A stretch of DNA of 64,000 nt from the NCBI RefSeq assembly GCF_039526385.1, contig NZ_BAAAIX010000013.1, positions 223,926-287,925 of the forward strand. Reading direction: 5' to 3'. The first letter of the stretch is position 1. Every line of letters starts with the position of its first letter. This DNA comes from Luteococcus peritonei (GTDB lineage Bacteria > Actinomycetota > Actinomycetes > Propionibacteriales > Propionibacteriaceae). A program made the position numbers and the translations under genes. Under the pieces are notes generated by a model that did no database searches, was not told the DNA's origin, and saw nothing but the letters and a program-made list of their open reading frames with translations. Of this stretch, positions 1 to 13,228 are shown in pieces.

Positions 1-1100
1 GAGTCGTGGTCGACGTCGCCAGCGGCAGGGTGCTCTGGCAACGCAACCAGAACACCCCGCTGGTGCCCGCCAGCACCATGAAGCTGCTCACCAGCGTCGC
101 CGCGCTCAACCTGCTGGGCCCCGACACCACCTTCACCACCCGGGTGGTGGCCACCGCCCCCGGCAAGCTGGTGCTGGTGGGTGGGGGAGACCCCTACCTG
201 GCCTCGGTCCGCTCCAAGGACTACCCGAACGCCCCTTCCAGCGCGGAGCTGGCCCAGCGCACCGCCGCCGCCCTCAAGCAGCAGGGCACCAGGACGGTCA
301 GCCTCGGCTACGACGAGAGCCTGTTCACCGGACCGGCCTGGCACCCCAGCTGGCCCGACGGCTACCACGACCAGGTCACCACCGTCAGCGCGCTGTGGAT
401 CGACCAGGGCCGGCCCGCCAAGGGCCAGCCGGCCAGCCGGACCCCGGCCCTGAGCGCTGCCCAGCTCTTCGCCAAGCAGCTCAAGGCCAACGGGATCACC
501 GTCGCCGGGAGCCAGACCGCCGTGCGTCCGGGGGCCGAGGCCACGGAGGTGGCGGCCATCGACTCGCTACCGGTGCGCACCCTGGTGCAGGAGACGCTGG
601 TGCACTCGGACAACTCCGCCGCGGAGGTCCTGCTGCGCCAGGCCGGGCTCAAGGCCGGCGCGGGCGGCAGCTTCGCCGGCGGCACCAAGGCGGTGCAGCA
701 GCAGCTGGCCACGCTCAAGGCCTGGACCCCGCAGACCCGGCTGGTCGACGGCTCCGGACTGAGCCGCGCCAACCACGTGCCCGCCGTCGCGCTCGCCGTC
801 GCACTGCGCGCCGCCGCGACGCAGGACCGGCTCGCTGCGGCCGTCGAGGGCCTGCCCTCGGCCGGCGTCACCGGCACCCTGCACAGCCGCTTCTACACCG
901 ACCAGGCGCGCCCGGGCCGCGGCTGGGTCAATGCGAAGACCGGGACGCTCACCAAGGTGGCCACCCTGGCCGGGCAGACGCGCACCCGGAGCGGAGAGGA
1001 CGTAGTCTTCGCTCTCATGGCCAACAACCAGACCGAGGAATGGGGTGCGCGGACCTGGCTCGACCAGGTGGCGGCCACCATTGCCTCCTGCGGGTGCTGA
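1..1100 (+). CDS. dacB: D-alanyl-D-alanine carboxypeptidase / PBP4 (5'-truncated)
   Basis: Penicillin-binding protein of the S13 peptidase family, which trims or cleaves D-Ala cross-links in peptidoglycan outside the membrane. The reading frame runs in from before the window, so the signal peptide and true start are missing; a GTG at 6 is only an internal codon. All three active-site motifs of the family are visible in order: STMK (SxxK, nucleophile Ser) close to the left edge, SDN in the middle (VHSDNSAAE) and KTG near the C-terminus (NAKTGTLTK). The stop is one base before the tilS start, so the two are probably co-transcribed, as in other actinobacteria where dacB precedes tilS and hpt. 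Confidence 0.93.
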   Translation, partial: VVVDVASGRVLWQRNQNTPLVPASTMKLLTSVAALNLLGPDTTFTTRVVATAPGKLVLVGGGDPYLASVRSKDYPNAPSSAELAQRTAAALKQQGTRTVSLGYDESLFTGPAWHPSWPDGYHDQVTTVSALWIDQGRPAKGQPASRTPALSAAQLFAKQLKANGITVAGSQTAVRPGAEATEVAAIDSLPVRTLVQETLVHSDNSAAEVLLRQAGLKAGAGGSFAGGTKAVQQQLATLKAWTPQTRLVDGSGLSRANHVPAVALAVALRAAATQDRLAAAVEGLPSAGVTGTLHSRFYTDQARPGRGWVNAKTGTLTKVATLAGQTRTRSGEDVVFALMANNQTEEWGARTWLDQVAATIASCGC

Positions 1101-1101
1101 G

Positions 1102-2034
1102 ATGGCACGCCGCATGCTCACCCCTGCCCAGCTCCAGCTGGTGCAGGTGGTCCGTCCCCACGTGAACGCGCCGCTGGTGCGGATCGGCTGCTCCGGGGGT
1201 GCCGACTCGTTGGCCCTGGTGGCAGCCGCAGCCGCCTGCCGCGGCGAGGCCACCACCCTGGAGGCCGTCGTCGTGGACCACGGCCTGCAGGAGAACTCCG
1301 CCGAGGCCGCCCGCTCCACCGCCGCCGTCGTCGAGAACCTCGGCGTGCACGCCCGGCTGGTGCGCGTCGACGTGGTCGACGACGGTCACGGGCTGGAGGC
1401 GGCCGCCCGGGAGGCGCGGCTGGCCGCGCTGGCCGGTGACCGCAAGGCGCCGGTGCTGCTGGGCCACACCCTCGACGACCAGGCCGAGACCGTGCTGCTC
1501 GGCCTGGGTCGCGGCAGTGGACCGGCCTCGCTGCAGGCGATGGCCGAGCGACGCGATGTCTTCGTCCGCCCGCTGCTCGGGGTCCGTCGCGCGGTCACCC
1601 GCCAGGCCTGCAAGGACTGGGGCCTGCCGGTCTGGGAGGACCCGATGAACTCCGACCTGCGCTTCCGCCGGGTGCGGGTGCGCAACCAGCTGGTGCCGAT
1701 CATGGAGGACGTGCTGGGTGGCGGCGTGGTGGAGGCCCTGGGCCGCACCGCCTCGATGCTGCGCGCCGACAACCACCTGATCGACGAGCTCGCCCGTCAG
1801 CAGGCCACCGAGGACTGCTCGGAGCTGGCCCGGCTGCACCCGGCGCTGCGCTCCCGGGTGCTGCGCAGCTGGCTGCTGCGCCAGGGCGTGCCGGAGCCCA
1901 GCCATGGCCACGTGCAGGCCGTCGAGCAGCTGGTCACCGACTGGCACGGCCAGAGCGGGCTCGACCTGCCCGGTGGCGTGCGGGTGCAGCGTGAGGACGG
2001 CCGGCTGGTCGCAGCGCAGACCCCGGCTGGGTAG
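1102..2034 (+). CDS. tilS: tRNA(Ile)-lysidine synthase TilS
   Basis: ATP-dependent enzyme that converts C34 of the CAU-anticodon tRNA-Ile to lysidine, allowing AUA decoding; cytoplasmic. The PP-loop signature SGGADS sits at residues 31-36 and a second conserved stretch, GHTLDDQAET, follows near residue 127. At 310 residues it is the short actinobacterial form. The ATG at 1102 is chosen because it follows the dacB stop by one base and gives the normal short lead-in to the PP-loop; in-frame starts further upstream would lie inside dacB. The neighbour hpt follows after 9 bp, the usual tilS-hpt-ftsH order. Confidence 0.95.
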   Translation: MARRMLTPAQLQLVQVVRPHVNAPLVRIGCSGGADSLALVAAAAACRGEATTLEAVVVDHGLQENSAEAARSTAAVVENLGVHARLVRVDVVDDGHGLEAAAREARLAALAGDRKAPVLLGHTLDDQAETVLLGLGRGSGPASLQAMAERRDVFVRPLLGVRRAVTRQACKDWGLPVWEDPMNSDLRFRRVRVRNQLVPIMEDVLGGGVVEALGRTASMLRADNHLIDELARQQATEDCSELARLHPALRSRVLRSWLLRQGVPEPSHGHVQAVEQLVTDWHGQSGLDLPGGVRVQREDGRLVAAQTPAG

Positions 2035-2043
2035 GGTGATGGC

Positions 2044-2598
2044 GTGGATGCTGCCGATGTGACCCAGGACCTGACCCATGTGCTCTTCACCGCCGACGAG
2101 GTGGCCGGACGCATCGCCGAGATGGCCGGCCAGATCGACGCCGACTACGAGGGTCGCGAGGTGCTGCTGATCGGCGTGCTGAACGGTGCCGTGATGGTGA
2201 TGAGCGACCTGTCGCGCGCCATGAAGAGCCACCTCACCATGGACTGGATGGCCATCTCCTCCTACGGTTCGGGCACCAAGAGCTCCGGTGTGGTGCGCAT
2301 CCTCAAGGACCTCACCACCGACATCTCGGGCAAGCACGTGCTGATCGTCGAGGACATCGTCGACACCGGCCTGACGCTGAGCTACCTGGTGCAGAACCTG
2401 CGCAGCCGCGGACCGGAGACCATCGAGGTGGCCGCCATGTTCCGCAAGCCGGAGGCGATGACCGCACCGGTGGACGTGAAGTACGTCGGCTTCGACATCC
2501 CCAACGAGTTCGTCGTCGGCTACGGCCTGGACTACGCGGGTCGCTACCGCAACCTGCGCGACGTGGGCACCCTGGCGCCGCACGTCTACGGCGGCTGA
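2044..2598 (+). CDS. hpt: hypoxanthine phosphoribosyltransferase
   Basis: Purine salvage enzyme that joins hypoxanthine or guanine to PRPP to give IMP or GMP. The PRPP-binding loop is seen as LIVEDIVDTGLTL, and the flexible-loop Ser-Tyr pair appears as SSYGSGTKSSG; the 184-residue length is typical. The start is a GTG nine bases after the tilS stop, and no in-frame ATG precedes the conserved N-terminal part. A short GC-rich hairpin (about 2609-2630) lies downstream, but whether it ends transcription before ftsH is unclear. Confidence 0.95.
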   Translation: MDAADVTQDLTHVLFTADEVAGRIAEMAGQIDADYEGREVLLIGVLNGAVMVMSDLSRAMKSHLTMDWMAISSYGSGTKSSGVVRILKDLTTDISGKHVLIVEDIVDTGLTLSYLVQNLRSRGPETIEVAAMFRKPEAMTAPVDVKYVGFDIPNEFVVGYGLDYAGRYRNLRDVGTLAPHVYGG

Positions 2599-2729
2599 CC
2601 GGCTGGGGTCGTCCCCGGTCCGGGGCGACGGGCGGCCGGGGCGGGCTTGGAGCGCGCTGGTAGGGTCGGGATGCTCCATCGTCCGTGGCCGTGCGCTCGC
2701 GCGCAGCCCCCGTCATTGTCAGGTCGTCG

Positions 2730-5069
<2,340 letters not shown>

Positions 5070-5077
5070 GCCACCCT

Positions 5078-5107
5078 CGACGGCCCGACCACACGGTCGG
5101 GTCGTCG
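5078..5107 (+). terminator. terminator after ftsH
   Basis: A 13-bp stem with one G-T pair and an ACAC loop starts eight bases after the ftsH stop. Like other terminators here it lacks a long T run. It suggests that the folate genes have a promoter of their own between 5107 and 5147. Confidence 0.6.
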
Positions 5108-5146
5108 TCGTGTCCCCGGCCGTCTCGGCCCGCGGCGCCACCTAGC

Positions 5147-5764
5147 ATGGAGCGGGTGAACACTGACCCGATGGCCGAGCAGCAGCGGCTGGAGAAGATC
5201 GGCTTCGACCACGCGCGCATCGTGGCGGCCGTCCGCGAGATCCTGATCGGTATCGGCGAGGACCCGGACCGCGAGGGTCTGCGCGAGACCCCGGAGCGGG
5301 TGGCGCGCAGCTATGCCGAGATCTTCAGCGGCATGGGTTCCGACGTGGAGGAGCTGCTGGGCACCACCTTCGACATCTCCCACGACGAGCTGGTGCTGGT
5401 GCGCGACATCGAGCTGTGGAGCATGTGCGAGCACCACCTGGTGCCCTTCACCGGCGTCGCCCACGTGGGCTACATCCCCGCCAAGAGCGGCCGGGTCACC
5501 GGGCTGAGCAAGATCGCCCGGCTGGTGGACGCGGTGGCCAAGCGCCCGCAGGTGCAGGAGCGGATCACCACGCAGGTGGCCGACGCGCTGGTGGAGCACC
5601 TGGGGGCCCGCGGCGTGATCGTGGTGATCGAGGCCGAGCACCTGTGCATGACCATGCGCGGCGTGAAGAAGCCCGGTGCCAAGACCGTCACCTCCGCGGT
5701 GCGCGGCGTGCTGCGCGATCCCGCCACCCGCGCCGAAGCGATGAGCCTGATCACGGCGGGCTGA
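5147..5764 (+). CDS. folE: GTP cyclohydrolase I FolE
   Basis: Converts GTP to 7,8-dihydroneopterin triphosphate, the first step of folate synthesis. Family hallmarks are the zinc-ligand stretch MCEHH in the centre and a second zinc cysteine in EHLCM near the C-terminus; the 205-residue length fits. The ATG at 5147 is used; a GTG at 5156 is a possible alternative start. The stop overlaps the folP start by one base (TGATG), so the two are translationally coupled and head a folE-folP-folB-folK run. Confidence 0.96.
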   Translation: MERVNTDPMAEQQRLEKIGFDHARIVAAVREILIGIGEDPDREGLRETPERVARSYAEIFSGMGSDVEELLGTTFDISHDELVLVRDIELWSMCEHHLVPFTGVAHVGYIPAKSGRVTGLSKIARLVDAVAKRPQVQERITTQVADALVEHLGARGVIVVIEAEHLCMTMRGVKKPGAKTVTSAVRGVLRDPATRAEAMSLITAG

Positions 5765-6591
5765 TGAGCCCCGTGCCCTCGCAGCCCGGCCGCACCCTGG
5801 TGATGGGCGTGGTCAATGTCACCCCCGACTCCTTCTCTGACGGAGGCCTGTGGGAGACCCCCGAGGCGGCCGTCGCGCACGGGCTGGAGCTGCGGGAACA
5901 GGGGGCCGACCTGCTCGACGTGGGGGGAGAGTCCACCCGGCCCGGTGCGGTGCGCCCCAGCCCTGCCGAGGAGCTGGCCCGCGTCGTCCCGGTGGTGGAG
6001 GCGCTCGCCGCCCATGGCGCCGTGGTCAGCGTGGACACCATGCGCGCCGAGGTCGCCCGGGCCAGCGCCCGGGCCGGGGCCGCCATCATCAATGACGTCT
6101 CCGGCGGGCTGGCCGACGAGGACATGATCGCCACCGTCGCCGGGCTCGACGTGGACTACGTCTGCATGCACTGGCGCGGCTACCTGGGTACCGGTGACAC
6201 CAATGCCGCCTACACCGACGTGGTGGGCGAGGTGCTGGCCGAGCTGGGCCAGCGGCTCGAGGCCTGTCTGGCCGGCGGCATCGCCCCGGAACGCCTGGTG
6301 AGCGACTGCGGGATCGGCTTCAGCAAGACCGCCGAGCAGAACTGGGAGCTGCTGCGCCACCTGGACCGCTTCCAGGCCCTGGGCCACCGCCAGCTCGTGG
6401 GGGTGAGCCGCAAGCGCTTCCTGGGTGAACTGCTCGACGGGCGCGAGCCGGCCGGGCGCGACGCCGCCACCGCCGCGATCACCGCCTGGTGCGCCCAGCA
6501 GGGGATCTGGGCCGTGCGCACCCACGAGGTGCGCGACAACGTCGACGCGACGCTGGCCATGGCACGACTCGTCGGTCCTGCCGCCGGCTGA
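5764..6591 (+). CDS. folP: dihydropteroate synthase FolP
   Basis: Condenses p-aminobenzoate with 6-hydroxymethyl-dihydropterin diphosphate; this is the sulfonamide target. Both signature loops are present: NVTPDSFSDGG near residue 18 and GGESTRPGA near residue 58. Length 275 residues, a TIM barrel of normal size. It starts on the ATG that overlaps the folE stop. A 131-bp gap separates it from folB. Confidence 0.96.
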   Translation: MSPVPSQPGRTLVMGVVNVTPDSFSDGGLWETPEAAVAHGLELREQGADLLDVGGESTRPGAVRPSPAEELARVVPVVEALAAHGAVVSVDTMRAEVARASARAGAAIINDVSGGLADEDMIATVAGLDVDYVCMHWRGYLGTGDTNAAYTDVVGEVLAELGQRLEACLAGGIAPERLVSDCGIGFSKTAEQNWELLRHLDRFQALGHRQLVGVSRKRFLGELLDGREPAGRDAATAAITAWCAQQGIWAVRTHEVRDNVDATLAMARLVGPAAG

Positions 6592-6722
6592 GGTCCGGAC
6601 CCGGCCTGCGCGGCACGGGCAGGTGGCTGGCACCCGGGGGAGGTTGAGGCCCGTGGCCAGGGCTCCGGTACTGTCGGGAAGGCCGGGTACCGCCCGGACC
6701 ACTGCCGAGGAACGGAGACCGG

Positions 6723-7082
6723 GTGAACGAGCTGGACTGGATCAGCGTGAGCGGGCTGTCCGCCACCGGCTTCCACGGGGTCTACCCCGAGGAGCGGCGC
6801 GAGGGACAGCAGTTCGTCGTCGACCTCCAGCTGGGCCTGCCCATCGAGACCGACACCGATGCGTTGGCCGACACCGTGGACTACTCGGTGATCGCCCGCG
6901 ACGTGGTGGCCATCATCACCGGGGAACCGGTGGACCTGATTGAGACGCTCGCCGGGCGGATCGCCCGACGCTGTCTGGACGAGCCGCTGGTGCAGCGCGC
7001 CAGGGTGACCGTCCACAAGCCCCAGGCCCCCCTGGGACTTCCCTTCACCGACCTGTCGGTGAGCATCACGAGGAGCAAGTGA
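6723..7082 (+). CDS. folB: dihydroneopterin aldolase FolB
   Basis: Splits 7,8-dihydroneopterin to 6-hydroxymethyl-dihydropterin. At 119 residues it matches the small tunnelling-fold family, with the GVYPEERREGQ segment near residue 19 (E/Q pterin contacts) and a C-terminal KPQAPLG segment containing the catalytic-type Lys. GTG start, preceded by GGAACGGAGA as ribosome-binding site. Only one base separates its stop from folK. Confidence 0.93.
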   Translation: MNELDWISVSGLSATGFHGVYPEERREGQQFVVDLQLGLPIETDTDALADTVDYSVIARDVVAIITGEPVDLIETLAGRIARRCLDEPLVQRARVTVHKPQAPLGLPFTDLSVSITRSK

Positions 7083-7083
7083 C

Positions 7084-7635
7084 ATGACCAACCCCCTTGT
7101 CCCGGACGTGGACACCCTGGGCGACCTGAAGCCCATCGCCAAGGTCGTCTTCAGCCTGGGATCCAACCAGGGCAACAGCGTCGACCTGCTGCAGAGCGCC
7201 GTGAACGCGCTCGCGGACACCCCCGACCTGATCCCCGTGGACCTCTCGTCGGTCTACGTGACCCAGCCGGTGGGAGAGGTGCCCGACCAGCCCGACTTCC
7301 TGAACCTGGTGATGGTGGCCGAGACCACCATCGAGCCGCGGATCCTGCTCGAGCGCGTCCACGCCATCGAGGCCGGCCTGGGGCGCACCCGCGACATCCC
7401 CGGCGGACCGCGCACCATGGACATCGACCTGGTGGTGGTGGGGCGTCGGCAGCTGCAGACCGAGACCCTCACCCTGCCGCATCCCCGCGCCCACGAGCGC
7501 GCCTTCGTGCTGGTCCCGTGGCAGGAGATCGACCCGGGCGCCGAGCTCCCGGGCATCGGCTCGATCGATGACCTGGTCGCCTCGGTGGACGCCTCCGGCG
7601 TGCGTCGCAGCGACGAGACGGTCGAGCTGCCGTGA
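7084..7635 (+). CDS. folK: 2-amino-4-hydroxy-6-hydroxymethyldihydropteridine diphosphokinase FolK
   Basis: HPPK, which transfers diphosphate from ATP to hydroxymethyl-dihydropterin, feeding FolP. The N-terminal SLGSNQGN motif, the R-DIPGGPRTMDIDL segment with the Mg-binding DID-type residues, and LPHPRAHERAFVL are all classic. It carries about 17 extra residues before the first strand. Its stop overlaps the GTG of the DUF3180 gene by four bases (GTGA). Confidence 0.95.
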   Translation: MTNPLVPDVDTLGDLKPIAKVVFSLGSNQGNSVDLLQSAVNALADTPDLIPVDLSSVYVTQPVGEVPDQPDFLNLVMVAETTIEPRILLERVHAIEAGLGRTRDIPGGPRTMDIDLVVVGRRQLQTETLTLPHPRAHERAFVLVPWQEIDPGAELPGIGSIDDLVASVDASGVRRSDETVELP

Positions 7636-8135
7636 GCCAGCCGGCCACCCCGGGCGGTGGGCGGCTCGGGCTGACCACCCGCCGACAGGTGGTCGTCGCC
7701 GCGCTGCTGGGCGCCGTCGTGGGCTACTTCGTGATCGGCACCCTGCGCGCCCGCGACATCTCGGTACCCCCCTCGCCGTGGAGCCTGATGGTCACCCTGG
7801 TGCTGCTGGCTGCCGCCGCGCTGATGATCGCGCCGGTGCTGCGGCGTCGGATCCTCACCGAACGCTCCCTGGTGAGCCCGGAGACCGGCCTGCTGGCCCT
7901 GGTGAGCGGCAAGTCGCTGCTGATGATGGGCGCTGCGCTGGCCGGCGGTCACGTGGTCTACGTCCTGGCGACGCTCGACAGCCTGCACGTGCCGATCTCC
8001 CGGGAGAGGGCCATCCGCGGCGCTGTCGTGCTGGCGCTGAGCCTTGGGGTAGGGTGGGCGGGCAGCCGCCTGGAGAAGGCCTGCGTGGTCCCCGGAGACG
8101 ATCACGAGAATGACGACGAACCCAAGCAGGATTGA
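7632..8135 (+). CDS. DUF3180 membrane protein
   Basis: Small integral membrane protein of 167 residues with four hydrophobic segments (about residues 19-40, 49-69, 88-110 and 124-145) and an acidic C-terminus. Proteins of this family stand directly behind folK in many actinobacteria; the function is unknown. The GTG start overlaps the folK stop, so translation is coupled to the folate genes. Confidence 0.85.
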   Translation: MSQPATPGGGRLGLTTRRQVVVAALLGAVVGYFVIGTLRARDISVPPSPWSLMVTLVLLAAAALMIAPVLRRRILTERSLVSPETGLLALVSGKSLLMMGAALAGGHVVYVLATLDSLHVPISRERAIRGAVVLALSLGVGWAGSRLEKACVVPGDDHENDDEPKQD

Positions 8136-8137
8136 GA

Positions 8138-8752
8138 ATGCGCATGGCTGACGAGAAGCCCACCACCGATCGCACCGTCGCCGACGAGAACCCCTCCCGG
8201 TTCCGCTCGCCCGCCTTCATGGTGCTGGTGGCCGGCACGGTCGTCGCCCTCGCGTGCGCCTTCGGCCCGACGTGGATGGTGCGCGCAGGCCTGGCCGTCG
8301 CCCTGCTCACCGCCTTCGCCTCGCTGGCGCTGACCTGGCGCGAGATGGACCGCATGGTGGCCCGCCACATGGAGGAGCTGGCCGCCGCCCGCGCCCTGAC
8401 CAAGCAGGCCCGCGACGAGGCGCGCTCCGCCGCCCGCTCGCACCACGCCGAGTCGATGGCCATGATCGCCCGCTTCAACAAGCGCCAGGCCGCCTACCGC
8501 GAGCAGATCGCCGCCGCCCAGGCCGAGATGGAGCAGCTGCGCACCAACCTGGCCGGGGTCAGCCTGGACGCCGAGGCCAAGCAGACCCGCATCTCCGCGC
8601 TGAACAACACCATCCGCCAGCTGGAGAACGAACTGGCCGGCCTGGAGCGCGGCGACGACGTGCTGAACCTGCCGCGTCGCGGCACCACGCGCCGCGTCGA
8701 TCTCACCGGCCTGCCGCTGGTCTACCCGACCGATCAGGTGCGCCAGGCCTGA
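8138..8752 (+). CDS. membrane protein with C-terminal coiled coil, function unknown
   Basis: Predicted protein of 204 residues. Two closely spaced hydrophobic segments (about residues 24-62) are followed by a long charged helix rich in Ala, Glu, Gln and Arg (about 65-175) with heptad-like leucines, then a basic tail. I do not recognise a named family. The gene starts three bases after the DUF3180 stop and is probably last in the folate operon, being followed by a hairpin. An ATG six bases further in (8144) is an equally good start. The topology suggests an anchored cytoplasmic coiled coil, perhaps a scaffold or envelope factor; that is inference. Confidence 0.75.
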   Translation: MRMADEKPTTDRTVADENPSRFRSPAFMVLVAGTVVALACAFGPTWMVRAGLAVALLTAFASLALTWREMDRMVARHMEELAAARALTKQARDEARSAARSHHAESMAMIARFNKRQAAYREQIAAAQAEMEQLRTNLAGVSLDAEAKQTRISALNNTIRQLENELAGLERGDDVLNLPRRGTTRRVDLTGLPLVYPTDQVRQA

Positions 8753-8772
8753 GGCCTTCCCGGACCCACCAG

Positions 8773-8803
8773 ACCGCCGCTTCCCCGAGGGGGGAGCGGC
8801 GGT
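8773..8803. terminator. bidirectional terminator
   Basis: ACCGCCGCT(T)CCCC pairs with GGGGAGCGGCGGT around a GAGG loop, with one bulged base. It lies between two converging genes and could stop both. Its right arm is part of a 31-bp tandem duplication (8789-8850). Confidence 0.6.
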
Positions 8804-8850
8804 GCTGCGTCCGGCTACTGGGGGGAGCGGCGGTGCTGCGTCCGGCTACT
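8789..8850. repeat. perfect 31-bp tandem duplication
   Basis: Bases 8789-8819 and 8820-8850 are identical over 31 positions. The unit begins with six G and ends in GGCTACT. The right copy contains the stop codon of the opposing NuoD-like gene (8846-8848); the left copy supplies the right arm of the terminator. It looks like a recent slippage or duplication event. Confidence 0.9.
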
Positions 8851-9994
8851 TGTCCAGGTCCCCGTTGGTCCAGCCCAGGGAGGCGAGCACCACGTCGACC
8901 TGCTGCAACGGGGTGCCCACCAGCACCTGCTCCAGCGCCTGGACATTCGCGAAGGAGGGCGTGCGCAGCTTCAGCCGCCAGGGTGTGGTTCCTGCCCGCG
9001 AGACCAGATGGAATCCGGCCATTCCCCATGGCGCCTCGATGGCCAGATAGGCCTCCGATTCAGGGATCTTGATGATCTTCGACAACTTCGTGTCCACCGG
9101 GCCGTCCAGGGCGGCCAGCTCCTCGGTGCAGCGACGCACCAGCCGGCTCGAAATATCCACCTGACGGCACAGTTCACGGAATCTGGCGGCGGCGTCACCG
9201 GGGGAATGGGGGTCGAATCCGGCTGACAATTGTTCCGCCATCCGGTCGTAGCACAGGTAGGGATTGCGCAGCCGGAGATCTCGCTGCAGACCGCTGGCGG
9301 CCGCCACCGGGCCGGAGAGACCGAAATCGTCCACCAGGGCGGCGTCCACGATGCCCAGCCCGCGGCCCAGGCCGCTGGAGGCCAGGACTTCCACCAGGCG
9401 TCCGGCCAGGTCGGCCGCTTGGTCCATCCACTCGGCGACCTGCTCCAGCCGCCCGGCCGGGACGTCCAGCGCCAGCCCTCCCAGCCGGTTCAGCATCGGG
9501 TGCACCCGGTTGCCGCTGATGGCCAGCACCAGCTCGCGGCCGGTGGAGCGCAGGGCGCGCAGGTCGGCGGCCAGCTCCTCCTCGCCGGTGAGGAAACAGA
9601 CGGCGGACAGGTGCGCCAGGTGGCTGGTGGTGCGGGCCTGCTCGGCCAGCACGGTGCGCAGCCAGGTGGCGCGCTGCGGCGGCACCAGGCCCATCAGGTG
9701 CTCACAGACCAGGGCCGCGCCCAGCTCGCCGCTGAACGGGGAGTGCCAGTCGTGTCGGTCGGCCAGCATCAGCACCTGGCGGTAGTCGCGCAGCTCGAAC
9801 AGCTTCTCCGCGCTGCGGTGGTTGAAGCCGGGCTGGATCCGGGCGGCGCGCACCACGTCGTCGCCGTCGGTGGTGACCTCGACGAGCAGCAGGCCGGTGC
9901 GCGAGGGGTGCTCGGGCCCGAGGTCTGCGTGCAGGGCGTCGGGATCGGCCAGACCGACGGCGGGACTTCCCAGGGTGATCAGATTGGTGGGCAC
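8846..9994 (-). CDS. NuoD-like protein (complex I 49-kDa subunit family), orphan
   Basis: 382-residue protein related to subunit D of NADH-quinone oxidoreductase and to hydrogenase large subunits. It shares the HRSAEKLFE segment near residue 58 (HTGIEK in NuoD), the DWHSPFSGE stretch near 85, and an RTTSHLAHL helix (RISSHLxxL in NuoD). It is shorter than normal NuoD (about 430) and no other nuo gene is nearby, so it is unlikely to be the working complex I subunit. Stand-alone NuoD paralogues occur in some actinobacteria. GTG start at 9994. A possible role with a partner hydrogenase or quinone enzyme elsewhere is speculation. Confidence 0.75.
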   Translation of the reverse strand: MPTNLITLGSPAVGLADPDALHADLGPEHPSRTGLLLVEVTTDGDDVVRAARIQPGFNHRSAEKLFELRDYRQVLMLADRHDWHSPFSGELGAALVCEHLMGLVPPQRATWLRTVLAEQARTTSHLAHLSAVCFLTGEEELAADLRALRSTGRELVLAISGNRVHPMLNRLGGLALDVPAGRLEQVAEWMDQAADLAGRLVEVLASSGLGRGLGIVDAALVDDFGLSGPVAAASGLQRDLRLRNPYLCYDRMAEQLSAGFDPHSPGDAAARFRELCRQVDISSRLVRRCTEELAALDGPVDTKLSKIIKIPESEAYLAIEAPWGMAGFHLVSRAGTTPWRLKLRTPSFANVQALEQVLVGTPLQQVDVVLASLGWTNGDLDK

Positions 9995-10068
9995 CGTTCG
10001 ATCCTAGCGAAGCAACAACAATGCGCCATTGTCCAGGGCTGCCACGGCAATTGTGGGCATTCTCGTAT

Positions 10069-10096
10069 TTGTGAATGGAGCGCGAGGCGCTAGCAT
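10069..10096 (+). promoter_or_regulatory. putative sigma-A promoter of lsr2
   Basis: TTGTGA and TAGCAT hexamers separated by 16 bases, in a noticeably AT-richer stretch (10010-10130) than the surroundings and 37 bp ahead of the lsr2 start. Lsr2-type proteins prefer AT-rich DNA, so self-regulation is possible. Confidence 0.4.
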
Positions 10097-10132
10097 CATT
10101 TCCAGAACTGAACCGATTGAAAGGAATTCCTG

Positions 10133-10450
10133 ATGGCCCAGCGTGTGCACATCGTTCTCGAGGACGACATCGATGGTTCGGAGGCCGCGGAAACGGTTTC
10201 CTTTTCGCTCGACGGCATCTCCTACGAGATCGACCTGAGCCAGGACAATGCGGCGAAGCTGCGTGACGACCTGGCCCAGTGGGTGGGGCACGCGCGTCGC
10301 GTCGGTGGCCGCAAGAGCGCCGGCAAGAAGCCCAAGGGCAGCGCCGCCAATGACATCCGCGCCTGGGCCCTGGCCCAGGGCATGCAGGTCAGCGCCCGCG
10401 GCCGCGTCTCCGCCGAGGTCCGCGAGGCCTACGAGAAGGCCAACGGCTGA
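10133..10450 (+). CDS. lsr2: Lsr2-family nucleoid-associated protein
   Basis: Small H-NS-like DNA-bridging protein (105 residues) that silences AT-rich and foreign DNA in actinobacteria. The N-terminal part (residues 1-60) is the acidic dimerisation domain; the C-terminal half carries the DNA-binding helix pair with the AT-hook-like RGR core in SARGRVSAEVREAY. A basic linker (RRVGGRKSAGKKPKG) joins them. The ribosome-binding site AAAGGAA lies upstream of the ATG. Monocistronic, with its own promoter-like element and terminator, just before clpC as in mycobacteria. Confidence 0.95.
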   Translation: MAQRVHIVLEDDIDGSEAAETVSFSLDGISYEIDLSQDNAAKLRDDLAQWVGHARRVGGRKSAGKKPKGSAANDIRAWALAQGMQVSARGRVSAEVREAYEKANG

Positions 10451-10466
10451 TCGTCGATCAGTGCGC

Positions 10467-10498
10467 ACGAGGGGTCGGGCTGCTGCCCGGCCCCTCGT
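10467..10498 (+). terminator. terminator after lsr2
   Basis: ACGAGGGGTCGGG pairs with CCCGGCCCCTCGT (one G-T pair) around a CTGCTG-type loop, 17 bases after the lsr2 stop. Confidence 0.65.
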
Positions 10499-10658
10499 CG
10501 TCTGTCGGCTTTCGTCCGGCAGCGAACAGATGGCCCCGGCCGGGAACATCTGGCCGTCATGGCGAGTTACTAGACTTGACGCATTCGCACCGTCGACCGG
10601 AGGGACCGGAGACGACGAGGCGCAACCCGGGTCCTGAGGGCCCGTAGTGAGGAGTCCC

Positions 10659-13184
<2,526 letters not shown>

Positions 13185-13194
13185 TCCAGACACC

Positions 13195-13228
13195 ACGGGG
13201 CGGGCATCCGAGAGGATGCCCGCCCCGT
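13195..13228 (+). terminator. strong terminator after clpC
   Basis: A perfect 15-bp stem (ACGGGGCGGGCATCC with its complement) closes on a GAGA loop ten bases after the clpC stop, followed by TGTC. Confidence 0.75.

Noticed and set aside
2685..2729. GTG at 2685 as the ftsH start
   Set aside because: It would add 15 residues before the membrane helix, unlike the family; the ATG at 2730 fits better.
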